Assembly: GCA_030917105.1 (NCBI GenBank) | Contig: JAUPVI010000004.1 | Location: 1 to 22,568, forward strand | Direction of reading: 5' to 3' | Length of the DNA: 22,568 bases | DNA from: Candidatus Babelota bacterium | Lineage (GTDB): Bacteria; Babelota; Babeliae; Babelales; JAUPTZ01 | Part shown: one piece after another, positions 1 to 8,206 of the stretch | Layout of the letters: every line of letters starts with the position of its first letter | Numbering within the stretch: the stretch's first letter is position 1 | Made by a program: the position numbers and the translations under genes | Notes under the pieces: generated by a model | The model's database searches: none | What the model saw: the letters and a program-made list of their open reading frames with translations, nothing else | Told to the model about the DNA's origin: nothing

Positions 1-1083
1 TGCTGTTGAGAGGTCGGTTGGCTGAGCGTATAGGGCTTCGGCAAGCTCGCGCGCCATCTCATGAAGTTCGTCAGCCGCAGGCTCCTTCCCTGCGACAAAG
101 GATAGTATTTCGTCGCTTCTTTTTTTGATACGAGCAGCTACAACTTGTTCGGCACTTTTTTGCGCAATACTTTGTGCTGTGGTTGCAAAGTCTTTAAGGA
201 GGGTTTGGCCTTCCGGAGAGAGCATGCTAGAAATAGCAGGGAGATCTAGCTTATCAAGTGCTTTTTGTAGGTCGAGAACTGCGGCCTGGTTTTTGTCAAA
301 AACCCCTTCTTTTTCAGCGGTGTGAAGGCTTTTTACAAGCGTAGTAAAGCGGGTGGCTGTACCAGAAGCGGTGTTGGGAACTTCATAGGGGTTCATATTT
401 TCACTTGCGCTGGTTGCTTTCTGAAATTCTGTACGCGCTTCTTGGCCTGCGAGAGAAAGAGCTATATCGTGGTAGTTGGCGTAGCGGTCTCGGGCATTGA
501 CATACTGGTTTTTTAGGTTGGGATTTCCCTCTATCTTAAGCGGCATCCACGCACTGCGAGTGAGGGTGAAGTAAAATTTTTTGCCTTCATCTTCTGCTTT
601 GTTGAATTGCTCGCCGGTTAGGGTTTGTTGTAGTTGTTCTTTGCTTGGTGCAGCATATGCCACTGCTAGGAATGCAGTTTGTAGCTCGGGATTGGCGGCA
701 ATGTCGTCTGAACGGTTCTTGTGGGTGAAGCCCGTTGAGATAAATTTGGTCATTTCTTCAAAAGCGTTTGCGCAGGTGGCGGGAGCGCTTATGGCAGGGA
801 GGAGTAACTTGAGCGAGCTAAAAATGTTTGCTTGAATGTCATTTAGTCCACTGATATTGGTAGGCATTGGTGGAACTGGGGGGCGACCAGTTTTTCCGGC
901 AGAAAAATCAGCCGATTGTAACACTGTCGGCGCCGTGACTGCCGAGGTTGGAGCTTGCTTTTGTGTCGCGCGGCGTTGAAATTCACTAGCGTTAAGAGCG
1001 TCTATTCTCGAGAGAGGTTTTGCCGCCAATACATTGATAGAGGCGGTGATAAAAATAAGGACTAAAATGGCGCGTAAGTTCAT
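1..1083 (-). CDS. Secreted Ala-rich helical protein, N-terminal 361 residues (partial)
   Basis: An open frame runs from an ATG at 1083 to the left edge without a stop, so only the N-terminal 361 residues are visible. Translated by eye it begins MNLRAILVLIFITASINVLAA, a convincing signal peptide (one basic residue, a hydrophobic core, A-A before the mature K-P-L-S). An AGAGGAAA ribosome site lies just upstream. The mature part has a Pro-rich stretch at about residues 60-75 and then long, mostly helical, Ala/Glu/Lys-rich sequence with no transmembrane segment after the signal. It is therefore likely periplasmic or exported. I do not recognise a family. It lies 115 bp downstream of the 1199-2689 barrel gene on the same strand and could be cotranscribed with it, because no hairpin terminator is visible between them. 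Confidence 0.8.
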   Translation of the reverse strand, partial: MNLRAILVLIFITASINVLAAKPLSRIDALNASEFQRRATQKQAPTSAVTAPTVLQSADFSAGKTGRPPVPPMPTNISGLNDIQANIFSSLKLLLPAISAPATCANAFEEMTKFISTGFTHKNRSDDIAANPELQTAFLAVAYAAPSKEQLQQTLTGEQFNKAEDEGKKFYFTLTRSAWMPLKIEGNPNLKNQYVNARDRYANYHDIALSLAGQEARTEFQKATSASENMNPYEVPNTASGTATRFTTLVKSLHTAEKEGVFDKNQAAVLDLQKALDKLDLPAISSMLSPEGQTLLKDFATTAQSIAQKSAEQVVAARIKKRSDEILSFVAGKEPAADELHEMARELAEALYAQPTDLSTA

Positions 1084-1198
1084 GCCGGTGTTTCCTCTTA
1101 CAAATATGAGAGAGATGCTTATCGCGCATGGTAAAAATAAATAGCGAGCGAGCTCAATGGTTTAGAACAACTCCGTTCGTACACAGTTTGTGGTCTTT

Positions 1199-2689
1199 TT
1201 AAAAAATATGGCACAGCGAGCAAGAAAAGCCGTAGCCTCCAACGCCGAAAGTCTGTGCGCCAGTGAAGGAATAATAACCACGAAGTTGTAATGTGCTGTG
1301 GGAGAATTTTGGTAGTGGTACGCAGCGAGCGGAGAAAGAGAAGGTGTGAGTCATTTGCGTCGGTGTTGCAGCAGCATCAAAGTAAAGCATGTCGCTAGTA
1401 AGTGAGCTGTTGCTACCGAAAGCGCTATCATTTGCTAAGTCAAAAATGTCGTACGATGAGCCTGCAATTTGGCTATACGAGAGCTTAGAAAGTGCATATA
1501 CACCAGCTGGCCAGCTGGAAAGTCCGGATACTTTTTCTTCGCTGGCACGGCTAAAGCGGTATTCAACATTACTGGTGAGGGCTTTGTACTGTACGTTCAG
1601 ACCGACATTAAGTTCAATACTGGTGCCGGGAGTAACGCTGACCACTTGGGTAAGAAGGTTGATAAGGGGGAAGAGGCGACGTGCATTTTGTTTGCCGCCG
1701 AGTGCGTAGCGTGCAAAGGCAACATCACTGGTGTCGAGTAAAAAGCTAGGAGAACGGACCTCTTGTGTGCTCACGCTAGCACGTATAGTAGCATCCGCAG
1801 ATCCACCAACAGTAATTGCGTTCAGAGAGAAGAAATCAGTGCTGGCGCGCCCATGAAGGCCAAATAATGGATGGCCTGCACTTCCCAGCGTTGGTTCGAA
1901 TAAGTACACACCATGTGATCGGCTGGTGGTTGGTAGTACCGCAAGGAGGCCAACATGCACGGAAACTTCGTCACTTACGTTGGGCGTCAGGAGGCAGAGG
2001 AGTGTGATGTCTGCCAGACCATGTATGGATTGCTTGTTGGCGAGCTTACCGTATTGGAGCGCATCTTGCTGATCAGGGCTGTTGCCAGCCTCTTGCTTGA
2101 GAGCGCCGGTAAAGAAGTCCATGACGTTGTAAAGGGTGCCATTAACTGTTTCGCTGGTATTGTTAGTAGTTGCCAGACCCATTACATGGTTTTTTTGCAT
2201 CCATGGCATGATGGTGTGAACTGTTATCCACTTGTCGATGCAGACAGAATTTGTAAAAATAACGCCGTATTGCTCAATATACGGGCTAAAATTGATAGTG
2301 GCTTGAAGTGGAGTAGCGACCGGGTTGCTCCAATTGTTGGCGTTTTCTGAATTGTGAATGATGTTTTGCGGGGTCAGGCTATGTGGCTTTGTTAGGTCAG
2401 CGGTGACGCTCAAGAAGGGGCAAATGTTGCCGCTGATGGTATCATAAAAACCGAAATAGTTTCCGAGCGTTTTCTTTGCAGTGCTCTTCCAATAAAAACC
2501 TTCAATGCCAACGGCGCTTTGTAATGAGTGGTTTGTGGGCTTTTTTCTTTGGTTAAAGGGAAGGCTGCTGATGCTCAGCCAGAGAGGAGCGTTTGGTGAT
2601 TTATAAAAAGTTTTTGAAGTAGGGGGTGTGGCGGCGTTTACGGCTATGGCGAGAAGAGTGAGAAAGAAGAGTGGTTTTAGTGTGAACAT
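1199..2689 (-). CDS. Divergent member of the secreted beta-barrel paralogue array
   Basis: 496 residues. The frame is open further upstream, but I choose the ATG at 2689 because AAGGAGC lies 4 nt before it and the product then starts with a clean signal peptide, MFTLKPLFFLTLLAIAVNA, cleaved before A-T-P-P. The mature N-terminus keeps only K-T-F from the family box. The middle keeps YLFEPTLGSAGHPLFGL, the counterpart of the FEP..G block in the other array genes, and the protein ends CHIF with a terminal Phe as in outer-membrane barrels. The YFG and SRxE blocks are poorly conserved, so this is the most diverged member. Outer-membrane beta-barrel is an inference from the signal peptide, alternating residues and the C-terminal aromatic residue. 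A strong terminator at 2814-2855 separates it from the upstream paralogue, so it probably has its own promoter, which I could not identify. Confidence 0.85.
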   Translation of the reverse strand: MFTLKPLFFLTLLAIAVNAATPPTSKTFYKSPNAPLWLSISSLPFNQRKKPTNHSLQSAVGIEGFYWKSTAKKTLGNYFGFYDTISGNICPFLSVTADLTKPHSLTPQNIIHNSENANNWSNPVATPLQATINFSPYIEQYGVIFTNSVCIDKWITVHTIMPWMQKNHVMGLATTNNTSETVNGTLYNVMDFFTGALKQEAGNSPDQQDALQYGKLANKQSIHGLADITLLCLLTPNVSDEVSVHVGLLAVLPTTSRSHGVYLFEPTLGSAGHPLFGLHGRASTDFFSLNAITVGGSADATIRASVSTQEVRSPSFLLDTSDVAFARYALGGKQNARRLFPLINLLTQVVSVTPGTSIELNVGLNVQYKALTSNVEYRFSRASEEKVSGLSSWPAGVYALSKLSYSQIAGSSYDIFDLANDSAFGSNSSLTSDMLYFDAAATPTQMTHTFSFSARCVPLPKFSHSTLQLRGYYSFTGAQTFGVGGYGFSCSLCHIF

Positions 2690-2693
2690 GGGG

Positions 2694-2700
2694 GCTCCTT
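2694..2700 (-). promoter_or_regulatory. Ribosome binding site deciding the 2689 start
   Basis: On the minus strand AAGGAGC is followed 4 nt later by the ATG at 2689. The upstream in-frame ATG at 2740 has no such site and would bury the signal peptide behind 17 polar residues. Confidence 0.75.
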
Positions 2701-2813
2701 TTTTGGCGGTAGTAAAACAGTTTTTCCTGCGGTGGTGCAATACTTGGCTTCGAACATCTTGTTTTTGAACGCATCAAAAGCTAAGGCAAGTAGGCAAAAT
2801 GGTATAAGTAAAA

Positions 2814-2855
2814 ACAAAAGAGGAGGTGATGCCTGGGCGCCGCCTCCTCTTTTGT
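2814..2855 (-). terminator. Rho-independent terminator of the 2890-4917 gene
   Basis: A perfect 13-bp inverted repeat (ACAAAAGAGGAGG / CCTCCTCTTTTGT, 16-nt loop) starts 34 bp after the stop of the 2890-4917 gene. Read on the minus strand, the stem ends in a T-rich run (CTTTTGTTTTTA). Its outer 10-bp arms are identical to those of the terminator at 8152-8193. Confidence 0.85.
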
Positions 2856-2889
2856 GCATGATAGTGCATGCTACACAATATTCATCGTG

Positions 2890-4917
2890 TTAGAACGAAA
2901 TACCGAACTTCGCCCACACTTTGTAGCCTTCAAGCGCTGAATTGCGGCTTGATGCTTGGAATTCGCCTTGTCCGCCAACACTAATTACCATTGGGAAGTT
3001 GCCATTGAACTTGTAACTTACGCCACCAACAACGCTGTGTGTCATTTGGTTGCAAGTTACGCCAGCCGTGCTGCTCGTGTTGTAACGAACAGTCAATGTG
3101 CCCGTATCGGCAGCGTTCACACCAGTTGTTGTGGCTGCAAGCAACTTAGGCAATGCGGAACTTGTTGATCCGGCTGCTTGAATTGGACCGCCAGCGCTTG
3201 TAAACGCAGCTGGAGCAAGAGAAGCTTGTGAAAGATATCCGTCATTATCAGTGTTCATAATTCTGATAGTGTTGCCGGCATCACCGTTCGATCCGATTGC
3301 ATAGCTATGTTTAGTTACTGCAGCGCTTGCATCAGCAAAAGTACCGTTGTCAACGGCAATGTGCACGCCTGAGTGGTCACCAATATAACCACCATTCTGC
3401 CGTATCACGCCACTGTTATAGCCGGTAAGAGTACCACCACCGATTACATATACTTCGTCGCCGCTGTTAACGGTTGCGGGCGCGGCAGTATTCATACTGT
3501 AGTGAGGATGCGCGAACGCGTACTTGTCGCTTGTCCATGCGCCAGACTTTGTAGTAACTACATCGGTTTGGTGCCAATAGAAGTTATAGCCAAGGTTAAA
3601 GGCAAAGTTTTTATACTCTGCGGATAAGCCGGCTACGGCGTCTACTTGATTGCGTGGGGTTACATCATGATTTACGGTCAATACGTTTGCAGCTGGTTGT
3701 ACTCCTGTTATGCCGTTTTGCATAACCAGACGATATTGGCTTGCAGGAAGCATAGTTGCTAATACTGTGTCATAAACGCCCATGGTACGTAGTTCAGTGT
3801 TTTTGAAGAAGTACTTCCAGTTCACCAGGAGGTCAAAGCCAATGCGTACGGCATCTTTTTTATAGATATCAGTATGCATCGAACCTTGCGCACCGGCGCC
3901 TACGTGTCCACGAGCTCCATAGAGTGGTTCAAAGAGACGAGTCATTGTTGGTTTGTTGGCGGTAGGAATTTGTACCGAGGCGCCAAGGCTCCATGTCACT
4001 GACTTCATCCTGGTACACCTAAAAGCATAATTTGCTGCCAGTTCAAGATCGGCAAGCCCAGTAGCTGTGGCGTATGTGTTGTCAATGAGATCTTTAGTCA
4101 TTGCGTATTGGATAACGTGCAAGTTGCTGCCTGCTCTGGCAATGCTCAAGGATCCATTGAAGTAGTCTTTGAGTGTGTTGCCTGATGGGCCATCTTCTGC
4201 AGGAATGCTGCTTGCGGTAGAAGAGGCAAGCGTAGATCTCATGCTTGTGCGAACCTGTACTACGGGAGCGCGCACATTGAATGAAAGACCATTGAGTAGG
4301 GCATCAAGTGACTGGTTCCACCCTAAATAAGCACCGTAGACTTGGCGAATTGGTGAAAGGTTTACTACACCATACATCGGAACGCGATTAGCCGCAGGGT
4401 CAACATAGTCGCCCTCATTTGCCGTACCAGCAGACGCTGCAAGACTTACGTAGTCGGAGTTTGGCGACAATTGAATGTTTGCGTTATACAGTGTAGTTGA
4501 CATTGCGGTAGCGTCAGCAGCACCAGTTGCGGTAACTACTGGTGATCCTTTCGTTACAGTAATGCTTTCTGTTGTCCCCATACCGAACAGATATGCAAGG
4601 TCCTTATTATTAGTCGATTGGCTATAGAAAGGGGTAGCGGTTACGCAAGCGCCAAGCTTGTTGCATTTCTTTTTGTCACAGTTTTGACTCTTGCCACCTC
4701 GCATAGCGCGGCCATTTTTGTCTTGCGCATCGCACTCTGTTTTGGTGCAATTAGTTTGTTTGCACAGAAGATGGTTGTTGTTCGTCCATTCCATGCCAGC
4801 ATTGGCTAATTCATCGCGGTGCGCGATAAACGTCTTACCATTGCTGAGTGCAGCATCTGCACAAGCAACGCTTGCAAGCATTGCCGAAAGCAGGCTTTTT
4901 ACTAGTTTATTCTTCAT
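2890..4917 (-). CDS. Secreted beta-barrel paralogue with Cys-rich N-terminal insertion
   Basis: 675 residues, the longest member of the array. Signal peptide MKNKLVKSLLSAMLASVACADA, then the family box GKTFIAHRDEL (residues 27-37). A GGAAGG site precedes the ATG. Residues 52-91 hold six cysteines (52, 57, 62, 80, 85, 91) in a Lys/Asn-rich insertion that the closest paralogue (5081-6895) lacks. Later blocks are shared with that paralogue: LSPIRQVYGAYLGWNQSLD, FEPLYGARGHVGAG, GVQPAANV, the aromatic YNFYWHQTD strand and AFAHPHYSM. The C-terminus VWAKFGISF ends in Phe and fits a BAM-recognised last beta-strand. I infer an outer-membrane barrel exposing large loops. Its function (adhesin, porin or host-interaction protein) cannot be told from sequence. 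The gap to the upstream paralogue is 163 bp without a clear terminator, so the two may be cotranscribed. Confidence 0.9.
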   Translation of the reverse strand: MKNKLVKSLLSAMLASVACADAALSNGKTFIAHRDELANAGMEWTNNNHLLCKQTNCTKTECDAQDKNGRAMRGGKSQNCDKKKCNKLGACVTATPFYSQSTNNKDLAYLFGMGTTESITVTKGSPVVTATGAADATAMSTTLYNANIQLSPNSDYVSLAASAGTANEGDYVDPAANRVPMYGVVNLSPIRQVYGAYLGWNQSLDALLNGLSFNVRAPVVQVRTSMRSTLASSTASSIPAEDGPSGNTLKDYFNGSLSIARAGSNLHVIQYAMTKDLIDNTYATATGLADLELAANYAFRCTRMKSVTWSLGASVQIPTANKPTMTRLFEPLYGARGHVGAGAQGSMHTDIYKKDAVRIGFDLLVNWKYFFKNTELRTMGVYDTVLATMLPASQYRLVMQNGITGVQPAANVLTVNHDVTPRNQVDAVAGLSAEYKNFAFNLGYNFYWHQTDVVTTKSGAWTSDKYAFAHPHYSMNTAAPATVNSGDEVYVIGGGTLTGYNSGVIRQNGGYIGDHSGVHIAVDNGTFADASAAVTKHSYAIGSNGDAGNTIRIMNTDNDGYLSQASLAPAAFTSAGGPIQAAGSTSSALPKLLAATTTGVNAADTGTLTVRYNTSSTAGVTCNQMTHSVVGGVSYKFNGNFPMVISVGGQGEFQASSRNSALEGYKVWAKFGISF

Positions 4918-5080
4918 TAGTTTACCTTCCTTTTTTTGTGTAGCAATTCACTGTCCACTGCAGGCAGGGATTTGACCATAGACAATAGCGCAGTCCCGGT
5001 CTGGTTCAGTATTCATGTGTTTGGGTAAAAGATGCGTTACTCATGACATGGATACCGTGGAAGTGAAAATTTTTAAACTT

Positions 5081-6895
5081 TTAAAATTGTATGCCAATTT
5101 TTGTCCATACTTTCATGTTTTCTAGCGCGCTATTGCGGTTTGATTCTTGTACTTCTATTAAACCGCCAAGACCAAGAACAATTGGGTAGCGAGCATCGAT
5201 GCGGTAGCTTACGCCACAAACCAAACTATGGGTAATTTGTGCGGCAGTAACTGCATTTGCGCTTGTAATAGTGTATTGAACTGCTTGAGTTCCGCTGCCG
5301 GCGCTATCAACACCAGTCGAGCCGCTTGGCGTGCGATTTACCAGCGCAGAAGTTGATCGACCATCGTTTTGGATTGGGCCCTTCATACTGAAGAAAGCGC
5401 CGGGGAATACTGTATTGGTTGCCGAACCGACTTGGCTGTTGGTGATGCGCGCTGGGAAACCTGATGGATCGGCGTTTGCGCCAATAATATTTTGGTGTTT
5501 AGTGATTGGCGAGTTCCCGTCAAGGTGGCTGCTGTTCCAGCTTGCGGTACGAGATGCATGAACTATATTGCTGCTACCATCAAGTGATGTTCCTCCGACA
5601 ACAAAGGTTCCGAGCGCATTGGCGTACATGCTGTAATGGTTATGGGCGAAGGCGTACGTATCGTCAACCCAGCTTGTTGCGCTTTTTAGTGATACTTTTT
5701 CTTCTTGGTGCCAATATAAGTTGTATGCGACGTCAAAGGTCCAGCGATCCCACGACGTGCTGGCCCCGATAAGACCGTCGAATTGGAATCCTGGTTTTAC
5801 TGTGTGGTCAAGGGACATAACGTTGGCAGCTGGTTGTACACCAGAATAAATATTTTGCACGATGAGGCGGTATGGGCTGCCTGGCAACACAACGGCGTTA
5901 GTGCGGTCGTAGACGCTTGCAATGCGCCGCTCAGTGCCTTCAAAGAAGTATTTAACGTCTCCAAGGACATCGATCCGGACGGTGACGCCATCTTGTTCAA
6001 GTGCTTTTAATTGGAGCAAGCCGTTTATGCCAGCTGCTACGTGGAGGCGGGCGCCTAGTTGCGGTTCAAACATATATTCGTTGGAGACAGCGGTGCCCGT
6101 AGGTAATTGGAGGCTGCCGCCGACCGTACAATTAAACCGATCATTGGTGTAGCAATTCCAATCTAATCGCAGATCGACATCAGCTAGGCCAAAAGTTTGC
6201 ACGAGTGTATTGCTAATTTTTCCACGAGTTAGTTTGCGTTGTAGTACATGCGAACTAACGGTCGGTCCTTTTTCGAGATTACCAGAAAAGTAATCCTTTA
6301 GGGTTGCGCCAGTAATGCCGTCTGTTGAAGGAATCAGCGACGGTGTGGAGTTTGAATCATTTGGCCGCATGCCGGCTTGAATGTTTACGATCGGTGCTAC
6401 AATGCGGATACGGAGTCCTTTTAGGATATTATTGAGTGACTGATCCCATCCTAGATATACTCCTTCGGCGCAGCGTTGTGGCGAAAGTTGAAGTCTTCCA
6501 GTCATCGGTGTTTGAACGGAGCTTGAGCCATTGCAGTTTGGGCAGTGATCGATACTAAACCCATAGAGCTCTTGGTGAAAGGTAGAACCATAATTGTCTG
6601 TTGTGCCGGATAAGGGAATACTAGAGACTGAGATTCCGGTGGCGCCGCCAGTACCAAATAAAGTAGCAAGCTCCTCGCTATTGGTTGTTTGACTGTAAAA
6701 AGGAGTAACGGTGAGGAGGCCGCCCATTTCTGTTTCACTTTTGGTATTTCTATAATGGTTATTAGTGGTCCATTCTATGGCTTGATATGCCAATTCGTCT
6801 CGATGTGCGATGAATGTACGATTATTGAGTGTAATGCTTAAAAGAGGGGCGGTGGCAGCGGTCAGGAGGACCAGGCCTTGAACTATCTTTTTCAT
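5081..6895 (-). CDS. Secreted beta-barrel paralogue, sister of the 2890-4917 gene
   Basis: 604 residues. Signal peptide MKKIVQGLVLLTAATAPLLS, then NRTFIAHRDEL. It shares with the 2890-4917 product the subfamily blocks EWTxNNH, TPFYSQTTN, YLGWDQSLN, YFSGNL, FEPQLGARLHV, GVQPAANV, YNLYWHQEE, AFAHNHYSM and ITHSLVCGVSYR, and ends VWTKIGIQF. It lacks the six-Cys insertion but has a CPNC pair in an early loop and two further Cys pairs. The start is fixed by the signal peptide. Between it and the divergent gene at 7178 lies a 282-bp intergenic region that must hold both promoters. An outer-membrane location is inferred from the signal peptide plus the C-terminal aromatic strand. This and 2890-4917 look like an old tandem duplication. 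Confidence 0.9.
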   Translation of the reverse strand: MKKIVQGLVLLTAATAPLLSITLNNRTFIAHRDELAYQAIEWTTNNHYRNTKSETEMGGLLTVTPFYSQTTNSEELATLFGTGGATGISVSSIPLSGTTDNYGSTFHQELYGFSIDHCPNCNGSSSVQTPMTGRLQLSPQRCAEGVYLGWDQSLNNILKGLRIRIVAPIVNIQAGMRPNDSNSTPSLIPSTDGITGATLKDYFSGNLEKGPTVSSHVLQRKLTRGKISNTLVQTFGLADVDLRLDWNCYTNDRFNCTVGGSLQLPTGTAVSNEYMFEPQLGARLHVAAGINGLLQLKALEQDGVTVRIDVLGDVKYFFEGTERRIASVYDRTNAVVLPGSPYRLIVQNIYSGVQPAANVMSLDHTVKPGFQFDGLIGASTSWDRWTFDVAYNLYWHQEEKVSLKSATSWVDDTYAFAHNHYSMYANALGTFVVGGTSLDGSSNIVHASRTASWNSSHLDGNSPITKHQNIIGANADPSGFPARITNSQVGSATNTVFPGAFFSMKGPIQNDGRSTSALVNRTPSGSTGVDSAGSGTQAVQYTITSANAVTAAQITHSLVCGVSYRIDARYPIVLGLGGLIEVQESNRNSALENMKVWTKIGIQF

Positions 6896-7177
6896 GCGGC
6901 TTTTTCTCTCATTAGGCTAATAGTCGGGTAATTGATGTGCTGCGAACGGTAGTATGAAACGACGCAAAAATGCAAGAGATTCGTCCTACATTTTTTTGTG
7001 GTCTATTTGTGTGCGGTGTAATGGCAAGAAAAAAGGCGTAATTTGACTGGTTATTTCCAACTTTTGTTGCAATTCATTCAAGAGATAGGTATCTTGCTTT
7101 GAACATATTTTTCATATAGCTAAACAGAAAACGCACGTAATCAGCAGAACCAGTTAGTTTTCTAAGGAGAATTTCAC

Positions 7178-8143
7178 ATGGTGGTAGAAAAAAGACCGTA
7201 TTTGATTGCCTTGTTAAGCCCCGTTGGTATGGGCATGCATGGGCAGGTTATGAATGGTGTTATGAGTTCCTCTCCGGTTAAGAACGATACATTTCGCGTA
7301 TATCATTTTTTTTCACGAGGTTTGTCCGATCAGGCAATCACTCAGTCAGTAGAGCAGATACTTGAAGCACGCTTTTCCCTTATAATTACTATCGGTTTAA
7401 GTTGCGCTCTTGTTGCCAAAAAAGTTTTGGAGCAAAAAAAAGTTAATATCCCGCATATTTTTGTTGGAATCACCGATCCCTTCGCCTACGGGCTGGGCGA
7501 AAGTCCGGAAGATCTTATTGCTCACAACATGACCGGCATTTTGTATAACGCATACGAAACTGAAAAATCAGTACAGTTTCTGTGTGAGTCAAAGCCGCTC
7601 ATGAAGTCGCTCTTGGTGGTTTCTGAGCAAATTAGCTTGAATGGTGCACATCGCCGGCCAGATTGGATAGCAGAAGAGCTTGCCGCAATCAAGTCCGTAT
7701 GTGAGTCAAAAGGGGTAACGGTTAGCCATTATGCGGCTCCAACCCTTGCCGAGTTATATACGTATGTGGAAAAAAATGTTGATAGCTTTGATACCCTTAT
7801 GCTTCCAGAGGGAACCACAACATTTAATATTTATGAGTCGCTTGGTGATTTGTGTACCAAGCATAAAAAGACTCTTTTTAGCGGACTTATTGAGCCGGTT
7901 GCGCGGAGTGCTGCACTTGGATACGGTGCTTCATACGAATCGATGGGAGAGTATGCGGTTGAATATGCATACAAACTTCTTGTTGAAGGGGTGCCGCTGA
8001 GCAAGTTGCCGTTGTTTCGTGACCTGAAAGGTCGCCAGGCAGTAGTAAATACCGAAGTAGCGCGCAAGCAAGATCTTGATCCAGAACATCTTGAAAAAGT
8101 GTGCCGTAAGTGGGATGGATTGATTTTTAGATCACTTCACTAA
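7178..8143 (+). CDS. ABC-type solute-binding-fold protein (ABC_sub_bind/TrpX-like) without signal peptide
   Basis: 321 residues. The sequence follows the ABC_sub_bind (PF04392, DUF534) pattern: an N-terminal beta-alpha lobe, VNIPHIFVGITDPFAYGL (the family's 'P.vf..vtDP...G' motif), then NMTGI, a second lobe (KSLLVVSEQ) and the closing RDLKGRQAVVNTEVARKQDL segment. Such proteins normally bind a small molecule in the periplasm for an ABC importer. Here the mature fold starts at about residue 7 with no signal peptide or lipobox, and an in-frame TAA at 7163-7165 excludes an upstream extension. AAGGAGA precedes the ATG. No permease or ATPase gene is adjacent. It may be a cytoplasmic small-molecule sensor, or exported by an unusual route. 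It is the only plus-strand gene within the array and is convergent with 8207-9778 across a shared terminator. The family call is from recognition of the pattern, not a search. Confidence 0.85.
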   Translation: MVVEKRPYLIALLSPVGMGMHGQVMNGVMSSSPVKNDTFRVYHFFSRGLSDQAITQSVEQILEARFSLIITIGLSCALVAKKVLEQKKVNIPHIFVGITDPFAYGLGESPEDLIAHNMTGILYNAYETEKSVQFLCESKPLMKSLLVVSEQISLNGAHRRPDWIAEELAAIKSVCESKGVTVSHYAAPTLAELYTYVEKNVDSFDTLMLPEGTTTFNIYESLGDLCTKHKKTLFSGLIEPVARSAALGYGASYESMGEYAVEYAYKLLVEGVPLSKLPLFRDLKGRQAVVNTEVARKQDLDPEHLEKVCRKWDGLIFRSLH

Positions 8144-8151
8144 GAATTTAA

Positions 8152-8193
8152 AAAACAAAAGAGGCCGGGAAAACTCCCGGCCTCTTTTGTTTT
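8152..8193. terminator. Bidirectional terminator between convergent genes
   Basis: A 19-bp perfect stem (AAAACAAAAGAGGCCGGGA / TCCCGGCCTCTTTTGTTTT) with an AAAC loop fills the 63-bp gap between the stops at 8143 and 8207. A-rich and T-rich flanks make it functional on both strands. The outer arms repeat those of the terminator at 2814-2855. Confidence 0.9.
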
Positions 8194-8206
8194 AGTCGGT
8201 GGAAAA

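Noticed and set aside
1955..2350. Plus-strand 131-codon frame
   Set aside because: It lies wholly antisense to the 1199-2689 gene, whose signal peptide, ribosome site and family blocks make it the real one.
2677..2859. Minus-strand 60-codon frame beginning with MHKRGG
   Set aside because: Its first codons are the arm of the 2814-2855 terminator and its end overlaps the start and signal peptide of the 1199-2689 gene; no ribosome site.
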